A stretch of DNA of 64,000 nt, from contig NZ_OZ034750.1 in the NCBI RefSeq assembly GCF_964028195.1, positions 62,001 through 126,000 of the forward strand. Reading direction: 5' to 3'. Below, piece by piece: positions 46,316 to 55,119 of this stretch (position 1 is its first letter; each line of letters opens with the position of its first letter). Origin of the DNA: Wolbachia endosymbiont (group A) of Pogonocherus hispidulus (lineage in GTDB: Bacteria > Pseudomonadota > Alphaproteobacteria > Rickettsiales > Anaplasmataceae). The notes under the pieces are model-generated. The model ran no database searches and had not been told where the DNA came from. It saw only the letters and a list, made by a program, of their open reading frames with translations. Position numbers and translations under genes: made by a program.

Positions 46316-49300
46316 ATGCAATCACGCTTAGGCAAATGTTGGTTTAGGGTATTACTTCTTGCAGCTTATGTGCTGATCACAGGTTGTAGTAAGAACGATA
46401 TGCCTTTTCCAAGGTGCATATCTGCCGATTATTTTGGTCCTGAACCTATTGCAGTAAGCGCTCATTTTTCAAGCGAACACGATGCTTTTATTCCAGAAGA
46501 TGGAGAAGTTATTGATCCTGAAACTGGAGAATTTAATTATGGTTCCCACCATAACCAGGTGGTGAAGTGGAAAGATACTGGATTAGAAACCGATGGAGAT
46601 AGCTTAATAGTGCGAGTTAATGGTGCATGGACATCTTGGAGTAATAATAACAAGAAAGAATCTAAAGGCAGTTATGACTTGCAGAGCTTGGAGCAGTTAA
46701 AATATGCAACTAAATTTGAAGGCAAGTCAGGTGATAATAGTCTACCTGACTTTCACTTAGTTTGTAATGATTATAAACCTAGCATACAAAAATTTTCAAG
46801 TGATCCTAATGCAAGTTGCACTGTGAAGTGTAAGTGCGTTAATGAAGATGATAGCAAAAATGCAGTATCACGTGGTGCTCCATGTTGGTTTACCAATGGT
46901 CATGGTGCTTATCTTTTGTTTCAAACGGGGAAAGATGATCCTAACGAAAATCTAAAGTTAATGCGCGATCCTCAATATCCTACTGTACATCTAGGTTATA
47001 ACTCCACAGCAGAAGGCGACAGTGGATTTTTTACTTTAGAAAGAGATAGCACTAAATTAAAGGACAGGAATTGTGATACGGTGAAATTAAAAAAGGGATG
47101 GAAAATATATGTAAAAATATTAGATAGATATTACTTAGATAATGTAGGTGGCTACTCTTTTGAGTTCTTAAGTGGAGTGCAGCAGCCAAGTAGTTTTGGG
47201 TTTTTTGATTACATTTATCACTATCTAAAATGTGTATTATTGATTAACGAAAATTGCAAAAAGCATTTTAACGGTGACGATCCTGCAGCTGCACAAGCTA
47301 TGTTCGAAAATATAGCTGAAAAAAGTACGAGCTTTCACAATTTTGTTCTTTCCTTGCTTGTTCTATTTGTAATGATTTCATCGCTTCTTTATCTTTTTGG
47401 CATGATACGAGAAACTAAGCATGATATGCTCATCAGAATGATGAAAATCACTCTAGTAATAGTGCTTATATCTCCTGGAAGTTTTAGATTTTTCTATGAT
47501 CATTTTCTCGTTTTATTCATCAAAGGCCTTGAACAATTGATAAGCATAATTACTAATTTTGCTCCCAACATGAACAACGGAAGTATTGCTCAAGGAGATG
47601 AAGCTAAGTTGTTTAGCTTCATGAAGGACATGTTCAATAAGTTTTTTGCTTATTCTGTTTGGAAAAAGTTTGCAGCGTTTTTACATTACCAAATGTGGGC
47701 AAGCCTCCTTATGATACCAGCAATTTTCATAGGAATTGTTTTATATTTTCTGCTATGTTTATATGCTTACATAATATTTCTCTCTGGCTTTATGGGTATA
47801 GCTTTTCTTATAGCTATCATGCCATTGTTCCTGATCTCTATTTTATTTTCACCGCTGAAAAGTCTGTTTGAAGGTTGGATAAAATTCTGCATCAGTTTTT
47901 GTTTACAATCGATTATGATATTTGCTCTCTTGTCATTACTGGCTTCCATTATAATGAATACCTTTTATAGGCAGTTAGGTTTTACTGTATGCTACAATAA
48001 ATGGTTCGAGGTAAGGTTATGTGCTCCAAAATGGGTGTTTGGCGGTTTTTGCATCATTGATAAGCAGTACTTTGGTTGGACCCCAGGGCAAATTTTCGTA
48101 CCTTACACTCTTGGAGAAGCTTCTCCGCTGAACGTAGATAAGAACATAGAAGGTATAGAAAAGATAAGCAGAGAAGGTGGTACAATAAAATTTACTGGCG
48201 GTGCTGGATATATCCCGCTTCCACCGGATTACCCTAAAGATAAAAATGGTGAACATATAAAAGGGTTTCGTTATATAGATTATCCTTTCTTTAATCCAAT
48301 TCCTGGAACTAAAGATAATCCAGCAGACCACTATATTGCGGAAAGTGATATAGTAGTGGATAATAACTGTAGTGCAAAGGATCTAGTACGCTTAACAAAT
48401 AGTTTATCACATGCAGTAGAAAAATTTGATATCTTATTGCTGATTAATAGTATAGATAGAGAAATAGGTATAGACAGTAAAATAAGAAAATTTTACTGCA
48501 GGTCAGTAGATGAAAAATGCAGCAATTATCGTGAGATGATGAATGATTATAGAAATGGTATCATAAGACCAGATCTCAAAAGAGAGATAAGGTCTTTAGT
48601 GGAAAAGGTGATTGAAAGTGATAAAAGCTGTAAATTGGAAAATTTCTCTGGCTTAAACAAAGATTATCAAAATAATAGCGATTACCAAAGGGTGCAAGAC
48701 ATACAGAGAGGTTATTTAATCAATGCAGGGGAAATCTTTGTATTATTCCTGCTTTCATTTTTAATGTTCTCTTTACGCGAGTTTGTACAACAAATGGGCT
48801 CAAGTATAGCTGGTGGTGGATTCAGCGTTTACAATATATCTAGAATGTATGAAGCATCGCCTTTGGTTGGCATAATGGAAGAATTCAAACAGCAGTGGCA
48901 AAATTTTGCTGGTGGAAAACTAGAGTCTTTAGGCAATTGGGCTACTCATTTACCGGATAGATTAGCCGGAGGTACAGCTAATTTATTAGGCAGGATACCA
49001 AGAGTTGGAGGAGTGCTGAAATACGCTATTGATGTGCCACGTAAATTTGTAGGTGCTACTATTGAAGCAACGAAGTTTGCAACATCGCCTGAAAATGATG
49101 TTGACAAGCTTGAGGAAAAAATTTACAGGGCATTTGGAGTTGATAAAGAAGATATTACACATAGAAGGATTGGTAAATATTTAGATTATTATAAAGGATA
49201 TGTAGGGTCACATTTGGGCTATACAATAGAAGATGCTATGAAGTTTACTTGGGAGCATGGCGTTGACTCCATAGGAAAACATGGCTATAACCATAACCTA

Positions 49301-49525
49301 CTCTATAGAGCAAAAGAATATAGGAGAGAGTTTTTAGAGAAGCTTCATGATTACACTATCGGTCGCAAAAGGACGCCGGAAAGACATAAAGATGAAGGTG
49401 GTAGTGGTCAATCAAGTGCGTCAGATCCAAAACAAGGCGAGGGCCAGCCAAATGAATCAATAAAAAGAGGTGTACCGAATGAGCCAAGAGAAAGAAGCGG
49501 GGATGAGGACAACAATGAAGGCTAG
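46316..49525 (+). CDS. virB6-4: VirB6-family protein 4, lipoprotein-like N-terminus
   Basis: 1069 residues, the largest paralogue. VLLLAAYVLITGCSKND holds the lipobox ITGC. The soluble domain has several cysteine pairs. The VirB6 core near residues 340-550 contains IMPLFLISILFSPLKSLFEG and WIKFCISF. A second soluble block follows, then one more hydrophobic segment near residue 810 (VLFLLSFLMFSLREFV) and a long hydrophilic tail that could project into the cytoplasm. A 90-base gap before it is the longest in the operon and might carry an internal promoter. The next gene overlaps its end. Confidence 0.9.
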   Translation: MQSRLGKCWFRVLLLAAYVLITGCSKNDMPFPRCISADYFGPEPIAVSAHFSSEHDAFIPEDGEVIDPETGEFNYGSHHNQVVKWKDTGLETDGDSLIVRVNGAWTSWSNNNKKESKGSYDLQSLEQLKYATKFEGKSGDNSLPDFHLVCNDYKPSIQKFSSDPNASCTVKCKCVNEDDSKNAVSRGAPCWFTNGHGAYLLFQTGKDDPNENLKLMRDPQYPTVHLGYNSTAEGDSGFFTLERDSTKLKDRNCDTVKLKKGWKIYVKILDRYYLDNVGGYSFEFLSGVQQPSSFGFFDYIYHYLKCVLLINENCKKHFNGDDPAAAQAMFENIAEKSTSFHNFVLSLLVLFVMISSLLYLFGMIRETKHDMLIRMMKITLVIVLISPGSFRFFYDHFLVLFIKGLEQLISIITNFAPNMNNGSIAQGDEAKLFSFMKDMFNKFFAYSVWKKFAAFLHYQMWASLLMIPAIFIGIVLYFLLCLYAYIIFLSGFMGIAFLIAIMPLFLISILFSPLKSLFEGWIKFCISFCLQSIMIFALLSLLASIIMNTFYRQLGFTVCYNKWFEVRLCAPKWVFGGFCIIDKQYFGWTPGQIFVPYTLGEASPLNVDKNIEGIEKISREGGTIKFTGGAGYIPLPPDYPKDKNGEHIKGFRYIDYPFFNPIPGTKDNPADHYIAESDIVVDNNCSAKDLVRLTNSLSHAVEKFDILLLINSIDREIGIDSKIRKFYCRSVDEKCSNYREMMNDYRNGIIRPDLKREIRSLVEKVIESDKSCKLENFSGLNKDYQNNSDYQRVQDIQRGYLINAGEIFVLFLLSFLMFSLREFVQQMGSSIAGGGFSVYNISRMYEASPLVGIMEEFKQQWQNFAGGKLESLGNWATHLPDRLAGGTANLLGRIPRVGGVLKYAIDVPRKFVGATIEATKFATSPENDVDKLEEKIYRAFGVDKEDITHRRIGKYLDYYKGYVGSHLGYTIEDAMKFTWEHGVDSIGKHGYNHNLLYRAKEYRREFLEKLHDYTIGRKRTPERHKDEGGSGQSSASDPKQGEGQPNESIKRGVPNEPRERSGDEDNNEG

Positions 49526-50147
49526 TAAAAAAAATTTCAAAGGTCTTGATTATTATAAATTGCAGCAAGACGATAATGGCAATATAGAGTTAAATGACTA
49601 CGATGACATTTTAAATGCGCGTAGGGTGAGAGTAGATCTACTATTAGATAACACACCGGACAACAATATCGACCTCGCTAGGTTAAATAAAGCTTTGAGT
49701 GAGAAATTTGTGGATAATCATAGTTTATTGTCTGAATTTGATAAGGAAGACAAAGAGATTGCACAAGAAAGGCTTAAGGTGTTTAGTATTTTAGAAAGCC
49801 TTGAAGACCTTAAAAGCGTGAAAAGTGAAGATCTATTAGAGATTAGTTTATTACTGTCGGATCTTAGCTTCATAGAGAGAAATGTTGTACTAAATACCGA
49901 TCAGAATTCTGATCTTGCAGAGTTTAAAAGTCTATTTATCGAAAAAAAGGCATCTGGTGAAGAGTATAGTGAAGAAGAATGTAGAGGCTTTCTTGATAAT
50001 ATAGATAAAATCAATACTATAATTAAGTTAGAATTAGAAAACAGAATTGAAGGGATCAATCACGATGAAGGAAATAGTTATGGTGATTTACAAGATGAGA
50101 TTGGTCAGGCAATTAATGCAGCAGGCAAATCAAAGAAAAACAACTGA
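49479..50147 (+). CDS. Hypothetical protein, last gene of the virB3-virB6 operon
   Basis: About 222 residues, family not recognised. It is acidic, helical and soluble, without signal or membrane segments. Segments such as NIELNDYDDILNARRVRVDLLL and NIDLARLNKALSEKF are regular amphipathic helices. The reading frame starts inside the end of virB6-4 (ATG at 49479; alternatives GTG 49470, ATG 49503 and ATG 49515), which points to coupled translation. A hypothetical gene at this position is a known feature of the Wolbachia virB3-virB6 operon. It may be a chaperone, substrate or accessory factor; nothing in the sequence decides. Confidence 0.65.
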   Translation: MSQEKEAGMRTTMKASKKNFKGLDYYKLQQDDNGNIELNDYDDILNARRVRVDLLLDNTPDNNIDLARLNKALSEKFVDNHSLLSEFDKEDKEIAQERLKVFSILESLEDLKSVKSEDLLEISLLLSDLSFIERNVVLNTDQNSDLAEFKSLFIEKKASGEEYSEEECRGFLDNIDKINTIIKLELENRIEGINHDEGNSYGDLQDEIGQAINAAGKSKKNN

Positions 50148-50270
50148 TTGGTCTTATGTTTGTATTTTTCTTACAAGCGACTCGATAGCTTCTCTCTATT
50201 AAACTGCTAAAGCCATATTGACATTAATCATATAGTATTAAATAATTAGTTATTTTGGAGCTTATTTAAT

Positions 50271-50819
50271 ATGCTACGCATCATTGCAGGCAAATATCGC
50301 GGAAGAAAAATAACTACAGGTAAGCATTTAGCTGCACGGCCAACTATGAGTATTGTTCGAGAAGCAATATTTAGTATACTTTCCTCAAGAAAACCTATTT
50401 ATAACTTGAATGTACTTGATTTATTCTGCGGAAGTGGCTCTTTTTCATTTGAAGCGCTTTCTCGCGGCGCTAAATATGCATTCATGGTGGATTCAGATTA
50501 TTACAATTTGCAACTGCCTAAAAAAACAGCAGAAGATTTTGGAATTACGAACAATGTCACGCTAATTTGTTGCAGTGCTAACAAATTGCCACAACCTATT
50601 TCAAAGTGCGATGTAGTTTTTATAGACCCACCTTACAATAGCAATCTAGTTGAATCAACGTTGAATGGACTAGCTCACTCAGGCTGGTTAAGTGATGATG
50701 CATTGATAATTCTAGAGATTAGGAAAAACGAAGGTTTTGAGTGCAATAAAAATTTTGGTGTAATTTTGGAACGTACTTACGGTATAGCAAGAATAATTTT
50801 TCTTTCTTTATTAACTTAA
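50271..50819 (+). CDS. rsmD: 16S rRNA (guanine-966-N2)-methyltransferase RsmD
   Basis: 182 residues. MLRIIAGKYRGRKI and RPTMSIVREAIFSIL are the family's opening blocks. The SAM motif is LDLFCGSGSFSFEALSRGA, and the catalytic motif is FIDPPYNSNL with DPPY at residues 119-122. The enzyme methylates G966 in the small-subunit RNA before assembly. It lies 123 bases after the virB operon and is probably a separate unit. Its stop overlaps the stop of the convergent hydrolase-like gene by four bases. Confidence 0.93.
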   Translation: MLRIIAGKYRGRKITTGKHLAARPTMSIVREAIFSILSSRKPIYNLNVLDLFCGSGSFSFEALSRGAKYAFMVDSDYYNLQLPKKTAEDFGITNNVTLICCSANKLPQPISKCDVVFIDPPYNSNLVESTLNGLAHSGWLSDDALIILEIRKNEGFECNKNFGVILERTYGIARIIFLSLLT

Positions 50820-52162
50820 ACTTGCATATACTTTTCATTGATGGGTTTCAGTTCTATTTCCGTCAATTTTCCAGAGAAACCACTTTTTCTGTACTTCTCT
50901 AGATCAAAATTTTTATTAAATTCAGAGTCTATTAAATATTCACGTGCTTCTTCAATAAATTTATTTTCTTTTTCTTCATACTTTTTTATACTACCGTTAT
51001 CTTCATGATAAACTAAATGTTCTTTATGATCAGCATGAATATTTTTGCTCTTACACTCCGTGTTTTGAGGATCGTGTTCAAGTACTATATTCCATCTAAA
51101 CCGTTCAGATGTGGATGAATCTGGAAGTTTACCAACGAGTTGTGCTTCCTGTGGAATTACAGTATCACCTTTTCTACCAACAATCAATACAGGACATTTT
51201 GTATTCTCTATAATCTCTCGTGAATTAAATTCCAATCCGCAACGACTAAACCAAAAATTCAAGAATTTTGCAGGAAGCCGTCTCATGAAAAAATTCCCTA
51301 CCCCATGAGGAAAGTTATTAGTTGCATCCTTAAGTGAGCTATAAGAATTACTGTGAATTAGTGTTAAATGAATGCCCTGATCTTCAAGTCTTTTTAAAAC
51401 TTCTGCTGCAACTCCTCCTCCAAGAGAATTAGTGTCTAAAATTATATTATCTGGATGTATACCATCCATAAGCAACATATTTACCATTGCCATTCCTGCT
51501 TGAACTAACTTTTCACCGTTTGTTAGAAACTTATATAGTGCTAAAACCTTTCCTCTTTTCAAAAAGAATTCAATAATCTCTTCTATATCTTTGTTTTTTT
51601 CTGACTCCTGATCATGAGCTTCTGCACTTGTTTCTGATTTTTCGCCTATAAGTTCATTTTTAAAGCATTTTATCCACTCAGGACTGAATTCATTTTCCAA
51701 AAAGCTTTTCATTTTATGCATGACAAACCTTTCCTTAACAAAATTAAAAAATACCCATAAGCAAAGTACGACAAAACATATGGTAGCCAAAATTGATAGC
51801 ACTACCGACGTAAAAGCTAACCCTGTAATTACCTTTTTTGATTTTTGATTCTGGTATGCCAAGTATAACGATACAATAGAAGCAGTGGACAATATAGCAA
51901 AACATAACCATAGCGATACTATTCTCCTATTGAATTTTTTTTCTTCAGCTTTTAATTCTTCTCGGAAGAATTTTGGATTAACAATTCTAGAGAAATAGGG
52001 ATAGTCAAAATAATGCTTAACTAACTTACTTTCTTGCCCGTCAGGTGCATTTTTACCGAGTGCATTAACCTTAATACACCCAAGTACTCCAAAAAAGTTT
52101 ATCACGTGTTTTGCATTTTCTTCTGGCTTGATATTACCATTGGTGTAATAAATAACTTTCAT
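50816..52162 (-). CDS. Membrane-anchored alpha/beta-hydrolase-fold protein
   Basis: 448 residues. Two hydrophobic helices near residues 85-145 are flanked by basic residues. The C-terminal part resembles an alpha/beta hydrolase: TNSLGGGVAAEVL near residue 245 places a serine in a xxSxGG elbow (the usual first Gly is Asn), ECPVLIVGRKGDTVIP-like sequence (TKCPVLIVGRKGDTVIP) supplies the acid, and HADHKEHLVYH could supply the histidine. It is closest in style to the DUF818/CHLPS hydrolase-like family of intracellular bacteria. The substrate is unknown; lipids or esters are a guess. Location beside the virB operon may be chance. Confidence 0.6.
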   Translation of the reverse strand: MKVIYYTNGNIKPEENAKHVINFFGVLGCIKVNALGKNAPDGQESKLVKHYFDYPYFSRIVNPKFFREELKAEEKKFNRRIVSLWLCFAILSTASIVSLYLAYQNQKSKKVITGLAFTSVVLSILATICFVVLCLWVFFNFVKERFVMHKMKSFLENEFSPEWIKCFKNELIGEKSETSAEAHDQESEKNKDIEEIIEFFLKRGKVLALYKFLTNGEKLVQAGMAMVNMLLMDGIHPDNIILDTNSLGGGVAAEVLKRLEDQGIHLTLIHSNSYSSLKDATNNFPHGVGNFFMRRLPAKFLNFWFSRCGLEFNSREIIENTKCPVLIVGRKGDTVIPQEAQLVGKLPDSSTSERFRWNIVLEHDPQNTECKSKNIHADHKEHLVYHEDNGSIKKYEEKENKFIEEAREYLIDSEFNKNFDLEKYRKSGFSGKLTEIELKPINEKYMQV

Positions 52163-52252
52163 TTTATTGTTAATAAATATTAAGCTATTTTAACATAAAG
52201 ATCAAAAAAAAACAAGAGAATATAAATATGAATAACCAGTATGATGAAAAGC

Positions 52253-52843
52253 TTATAAGAAATTTCCTATGATTCCTTTTAAGCGAGTTTTGAATTTTTG
52301 AAATGTCATGACATTGTTGATACGTTTATCAAGAAACGATAAAGTATCCGCAAAATCTTCTGAATAATCATTGATAAAAAAAAGTATCGTACTTAAGTAC
52401 ACTCCAGCTAATATTGCTCTTTTTGTATAGTAGTTAAAATCTGTTGATTGGTCATGAATGCCATACCAAATCGCGCTAATAGTTCTGTATAAAAGTTTAC
52501 TAGAAAAATATGTATTTTTTGGTGATACGGAGAATGATAAAACATTTTTTAAAAGTTCTCTATAATTCGGTAGCTTAGCGTAGTTTGAAAGGCGTATTTG
52601 AATAGCTAACTTTACTCGCTCTCGCACTTTCATATCTTCTAAATTGGAATTTCTTAGTTCAGCCTCCATTGAGCTATTTAAGTTTTCTGCTATGTGTTCC
52701 AAAGCGCTATATATTCCATTCTGAAATTTGCAAAAGCTATTAGCTAGATTAAGGTCAGTACACACCTTTAATAGGGTTTCATCGCTTATCCCTTCAAATG
52801 GAATAACCCTAATTAGCTTATCTATTATTAACTTTTGTTCCAC
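52253..52843 (-). CDS. COQ9-family ubiquinone biosynthesis protein
   Basis: 196 residues. The family block is DFNYYTKRAILAGVYLSTILFFINDYSEDFADTLSFLDKRINNVM; key pieces are DFNYYTKRA and FLDKRI. Upstream, WYGIHDQSTDF corresponds to the conserved WY-x-x-GDxSxD segment of the lipid-binding C-terminal domain. The first part is a TetR-like helical fold. COQ9 binds ubiquinone precursors and aids COQ7-type hydroxylation. The gene follows murD by seven bases on the same strand, so the two share an mRNA. UbiG, encoded at 26355, acts in the same pathway. Confidence 0.88.
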   Translation of the reverse strand: MEQKLIIDKLIRVIPFEGISDETLLKVCTDLNLANSFCKFQNGIYSALEHIAENLNSSMEAELRNSNLEDMKVRERVKLAIQIRLSNYAKLPNYRELLKNVLSFSVSPKNTYFSSKLLYRTISAIWYGIHDQSTDFNYYTKRAILAGVYLSTILFFINDYSEDFADTLSFLDKRINNVMTFQKFKTRLKGIIGNFL

Positions 52844-52850
52844 AGTAGCA

Positions 52851-54257
52851 TTATACTAAACAGCATGTGTGATTGTACCTGAGATTTTCAAACATTCTAC
52901 AAAATGCTTCGCCGCGTTCTTCAAAATTTTTCCATTGATCAAAAGAAGCACACGCAGGAGAAAGTAATATTGTTACTTCTTCTGCGCTATTTAAGGCCTC
53001 TTCAAAAGCCAATCTGAATGCATCTTCTAGGTTGCAACATCTAACATAATCTACTTTATTCTCCATAGTGTTTGCAAAGGCTTCGGTTGATTCCCCAATA
53101 AGAAAAGCTTTTCTAATCCTTGTGAAATGCTTGCTTAATGATTCTATTCCACCTTTTTTGCTTCTTCCACCAACGATCCAATTTATGTTTTCATAAGATA
53201 AGATCGCCTTTTCGCTCGACTTTGCATTAGTTGCTTTGCTATCGTTCACGAAAAACACATTTCTTATTTTGCCAAGCAGTTCATTCCTATGCCTCAGTCC
53301 TGAAAAGGACTTGATTCCATTGATAATAGTGTTGCTATCTACTCCAAGTAGCTTACATACGGCATATGCGGCTGCTATGTTTTCTGCATTGGATATTAGG
53401 TTTACTTTCACATCACTTACTGATAAGCTATGATTCTCTAGTTTTAACGAGATCTTCTGGATCCGAGTAGCCAAGCACTGGGATGACAAAAGAAGTGGCT
53501 GGAATGACAAAGAGGGTGACACCGGAGCTGATATTGGAATTTTATTCCCAGTGAATTTGTTGAATATATCAGCAGTAATCTCATTGTCACATCCTATCAC
53601 AGCAACCTTACTACTATTTATCAGCCTTGATTTAACCGCTATGTAATTCTCCATACTTCCATGCCTATCTATGTGATCTGGTGTAATATTGAGCAGTGCT
53701 GAAATGTCCACGTTAATTTCATTCATCAACTCCAATTGAAAAGAGGAAAATTCAATTACATAAATTTCTGCATCTCTTTCTAGATCCAAAACAGGAACGC
53801 CTAAATTTCCACCAATAGCTACTTTTTTCCCTGCAGATTTTAATATGTGCCCTATTAGTGATGTAGTGGTTGATTTACCATTTGTTCCTGTGATGCCTAT
53901 TACCTTCTGGTTCGTAGTTTTAGCTTCAAGAAATAGCTCAATGTCTGATTTTATTTTGCAATCAAATCTCCTTGCAAGTTTTACTATCCAATGTGGCTCT
54001 GTTGGCACTCCAGGGCTTAAAACCAATGCACTGATCTCATGCCAATTGTATTCCTTGGGATGAATAAAATTACATTTTTTATACATCATTTTTGCATTTG
54101 CTATTTGCTCTTCATGATCATCCCATGCATATATTCTTGCACCATTCTTTATTAGAGCGTTAATGGCGGATAAACCAGTTTTACCAAGACCAAAAACCGC
54201 GACGTTTTGATTTTTGTATTTGTTTAGTTGCACTGCTAGATAACTTATGCGAACCAT
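52851..54257 (-). CDS. murD: UDP-N-acetylmuramoyl-L-alanine:D-glutamate ligase with repeat-derived insert
   Basis: 468 residues. The N-terminal Rossmann domain begins NVAVFGLGKTGLSAI. The ATP loop is VIGITGTNGKSTTTSLIGH, and further Mur ligase blocks are IGGNLGVPVLDL, NITPDHIDRHGSMENYI and FSGLRHRNELL. It adds D-glutamate in peptidoglycan precursor synthesis. Around residues 246-267 the frame passes through a palindromic repeat (53457-53521), read as LLLSSQCLATRIQK; this is a different frame from that used in metG and lysS. The start lies 29 bases from a terminal repeat of the AGACTTCTTGC type, so promoter elements may be repeat-borne. Confidence 0.92.
   Translation of the reverse strand: MVRISYLAVQLNKYKNQNVAVFGLGKTGLSAINALIKNGARIYAWDDHEEQIANAKMMYKKCNFIHPKEYNWHEISALVLSPGVPTEPHWIVKLARRFDCKIKSDIELFLEAKTTNQKVIGITGTNGKSTTTSLIGHILKSAGKKVAIGGNLGVPVLDLERDAEIYVIEFSSFQLELMNEINVDISALLNITPDHIDRHGSMENYIAVKSRLINSSKVAVIGCDNEITADIFNKFTGNKIPISAPVSPSLSFQPLLLSSQCLATRIQKISLKLENHSLSVSDVKVNLISNAENIAAAYAVCKLLGVDSNTIINGIKSFSGLRHRNELLGKIRNVFFVNDSKATNAKSSEKAILSYENINWIVGGRSKKGGIESLSKHFTRIRKAFLIGESTEAFANTMENKVDYVRCCNLEDAFRLAFEEALNSAEEVTILLSPACASFDQWKNFEERGEAFCRMFENLRYNHTCCLV
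53457..53521. repeat. Degenerate palindromic repeat inside murD
   Basis: CTGGATCCGAGTAGCCAAGC...CTGGGATGAC followed by GGCTGGAATGACAAAGAGGG is a decayed double copy. It lies between the central and C-terminal domains and leaves the frame open. Confidence 0.78.
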
Positions 54258-55025
54258 TTTATAAAGATATCGTACAAACTACAACAGACTTCTTGCGTAG
54301 GTTACAACTGTCATTCAGTAGAAACAAAAAACTTCCTTGACAAACCCCGCCAGTCCCCTTATCATGAGAATGAAGCTATTTATTTATCTTCGCAATCTGT
54401 GCAGGTTAATGACAAAAAACTTAGGGTATTTGGCGTCTCATGTTTAATTTTTCGCACTACGTGCATCGCATGTCTTTAAAAATTTCTGGGTTTTTACCTA
54501 TATAAGCCGAAACGCGCTTACAAAGCGTTTAAGACAGCAAAAAACGTCAAATTGACAAGGGAGAATTTGAATGCTAGCTACTACGGGGTTTCTTTGCCTT
54601 TTTTCCTGCTTAGTAAATTTCTTAAACACTTGCGGTGTAGGTTAGTTGCAAGTTAAAAGTAACTAAATCGCTCTTAATCAAGCGTTTTAGAATAAAAAAA
54701 CGCCGATATTTTAGTACATAGTAAATAGCCAACCACCACGGGGCTTCTTTTGCCTTTTTTTTCGTTTGGTAAATTTCTTAATGTTTGTAGCTAACATGAA
54801 CAAACATTTGAGAGTAACTTCCGCTAGTAGGGTGTCATCCCAGTGTCACGCACTGGGATGACATTATAAGGGCACTGGGATGACAAGAAGAGGGCACTGC
54901 CGTCATAAAGGAACCAGTGTTAGCTACTTGGATGACAGAGAGTAATGCAAGAAAATAATTGGATTTTTTGTAATGCTACGGAGTTCAGTGTTTTCTATAA
55001 ATTTTCACGTAATTTGTTAGCAAAA
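54258..55025. other. Non-coding repeat region downstream of the murD start
   Basis: No gene is supported. AGACTTCTTGCGTA at 54286 and a decayed partner GTAATGCAAGAA near 54942-54953 suggest an element of about 670 bases enclosing module copy 4 and short CATCCCAGTG relics (54834-54940). The final 70 bases are unique AT-rich sequence. Confidence 0.7.
54319..54801 (+). repeat. Dispersed ~460-bp module, copy 4
   Basis: This copy belongs to the same subfamily as copy 2 (CCCCTTATCATGAGAATG, TTAATGACAAAAAAC). The hairpin AAACGC...GCGTTT is intact. The frame open in the other copies ends early here at a TAA. Confidence 0.83.
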
Positions 55026-55119
55026 TTGACAGTTGCTGAAATACTGAGTAAAATACTTATACAATAGTGTTAAGTGAGGAAAAATGGATTTTGCCAAATA
55101 TATCAAAGATGATACTCTT
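55026..55119 (+). pseudogene. Promoter and first 12 codons of a gene cut by the IS5 element
   Basis: TTGACA (55026-55031) and TAAAAT (55049-55054) are exactly 17 bases apart, an ideal promoter. GAGGA and an ATG at 55084 follow. The frame gives MDFAKYIKDDTL before the inverted repeat of the IS begins at 55120, then runs into a stop in the IS. The gene is not recognised, and its continuation is not found on the other side of the IS. Confidence 0.5.
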
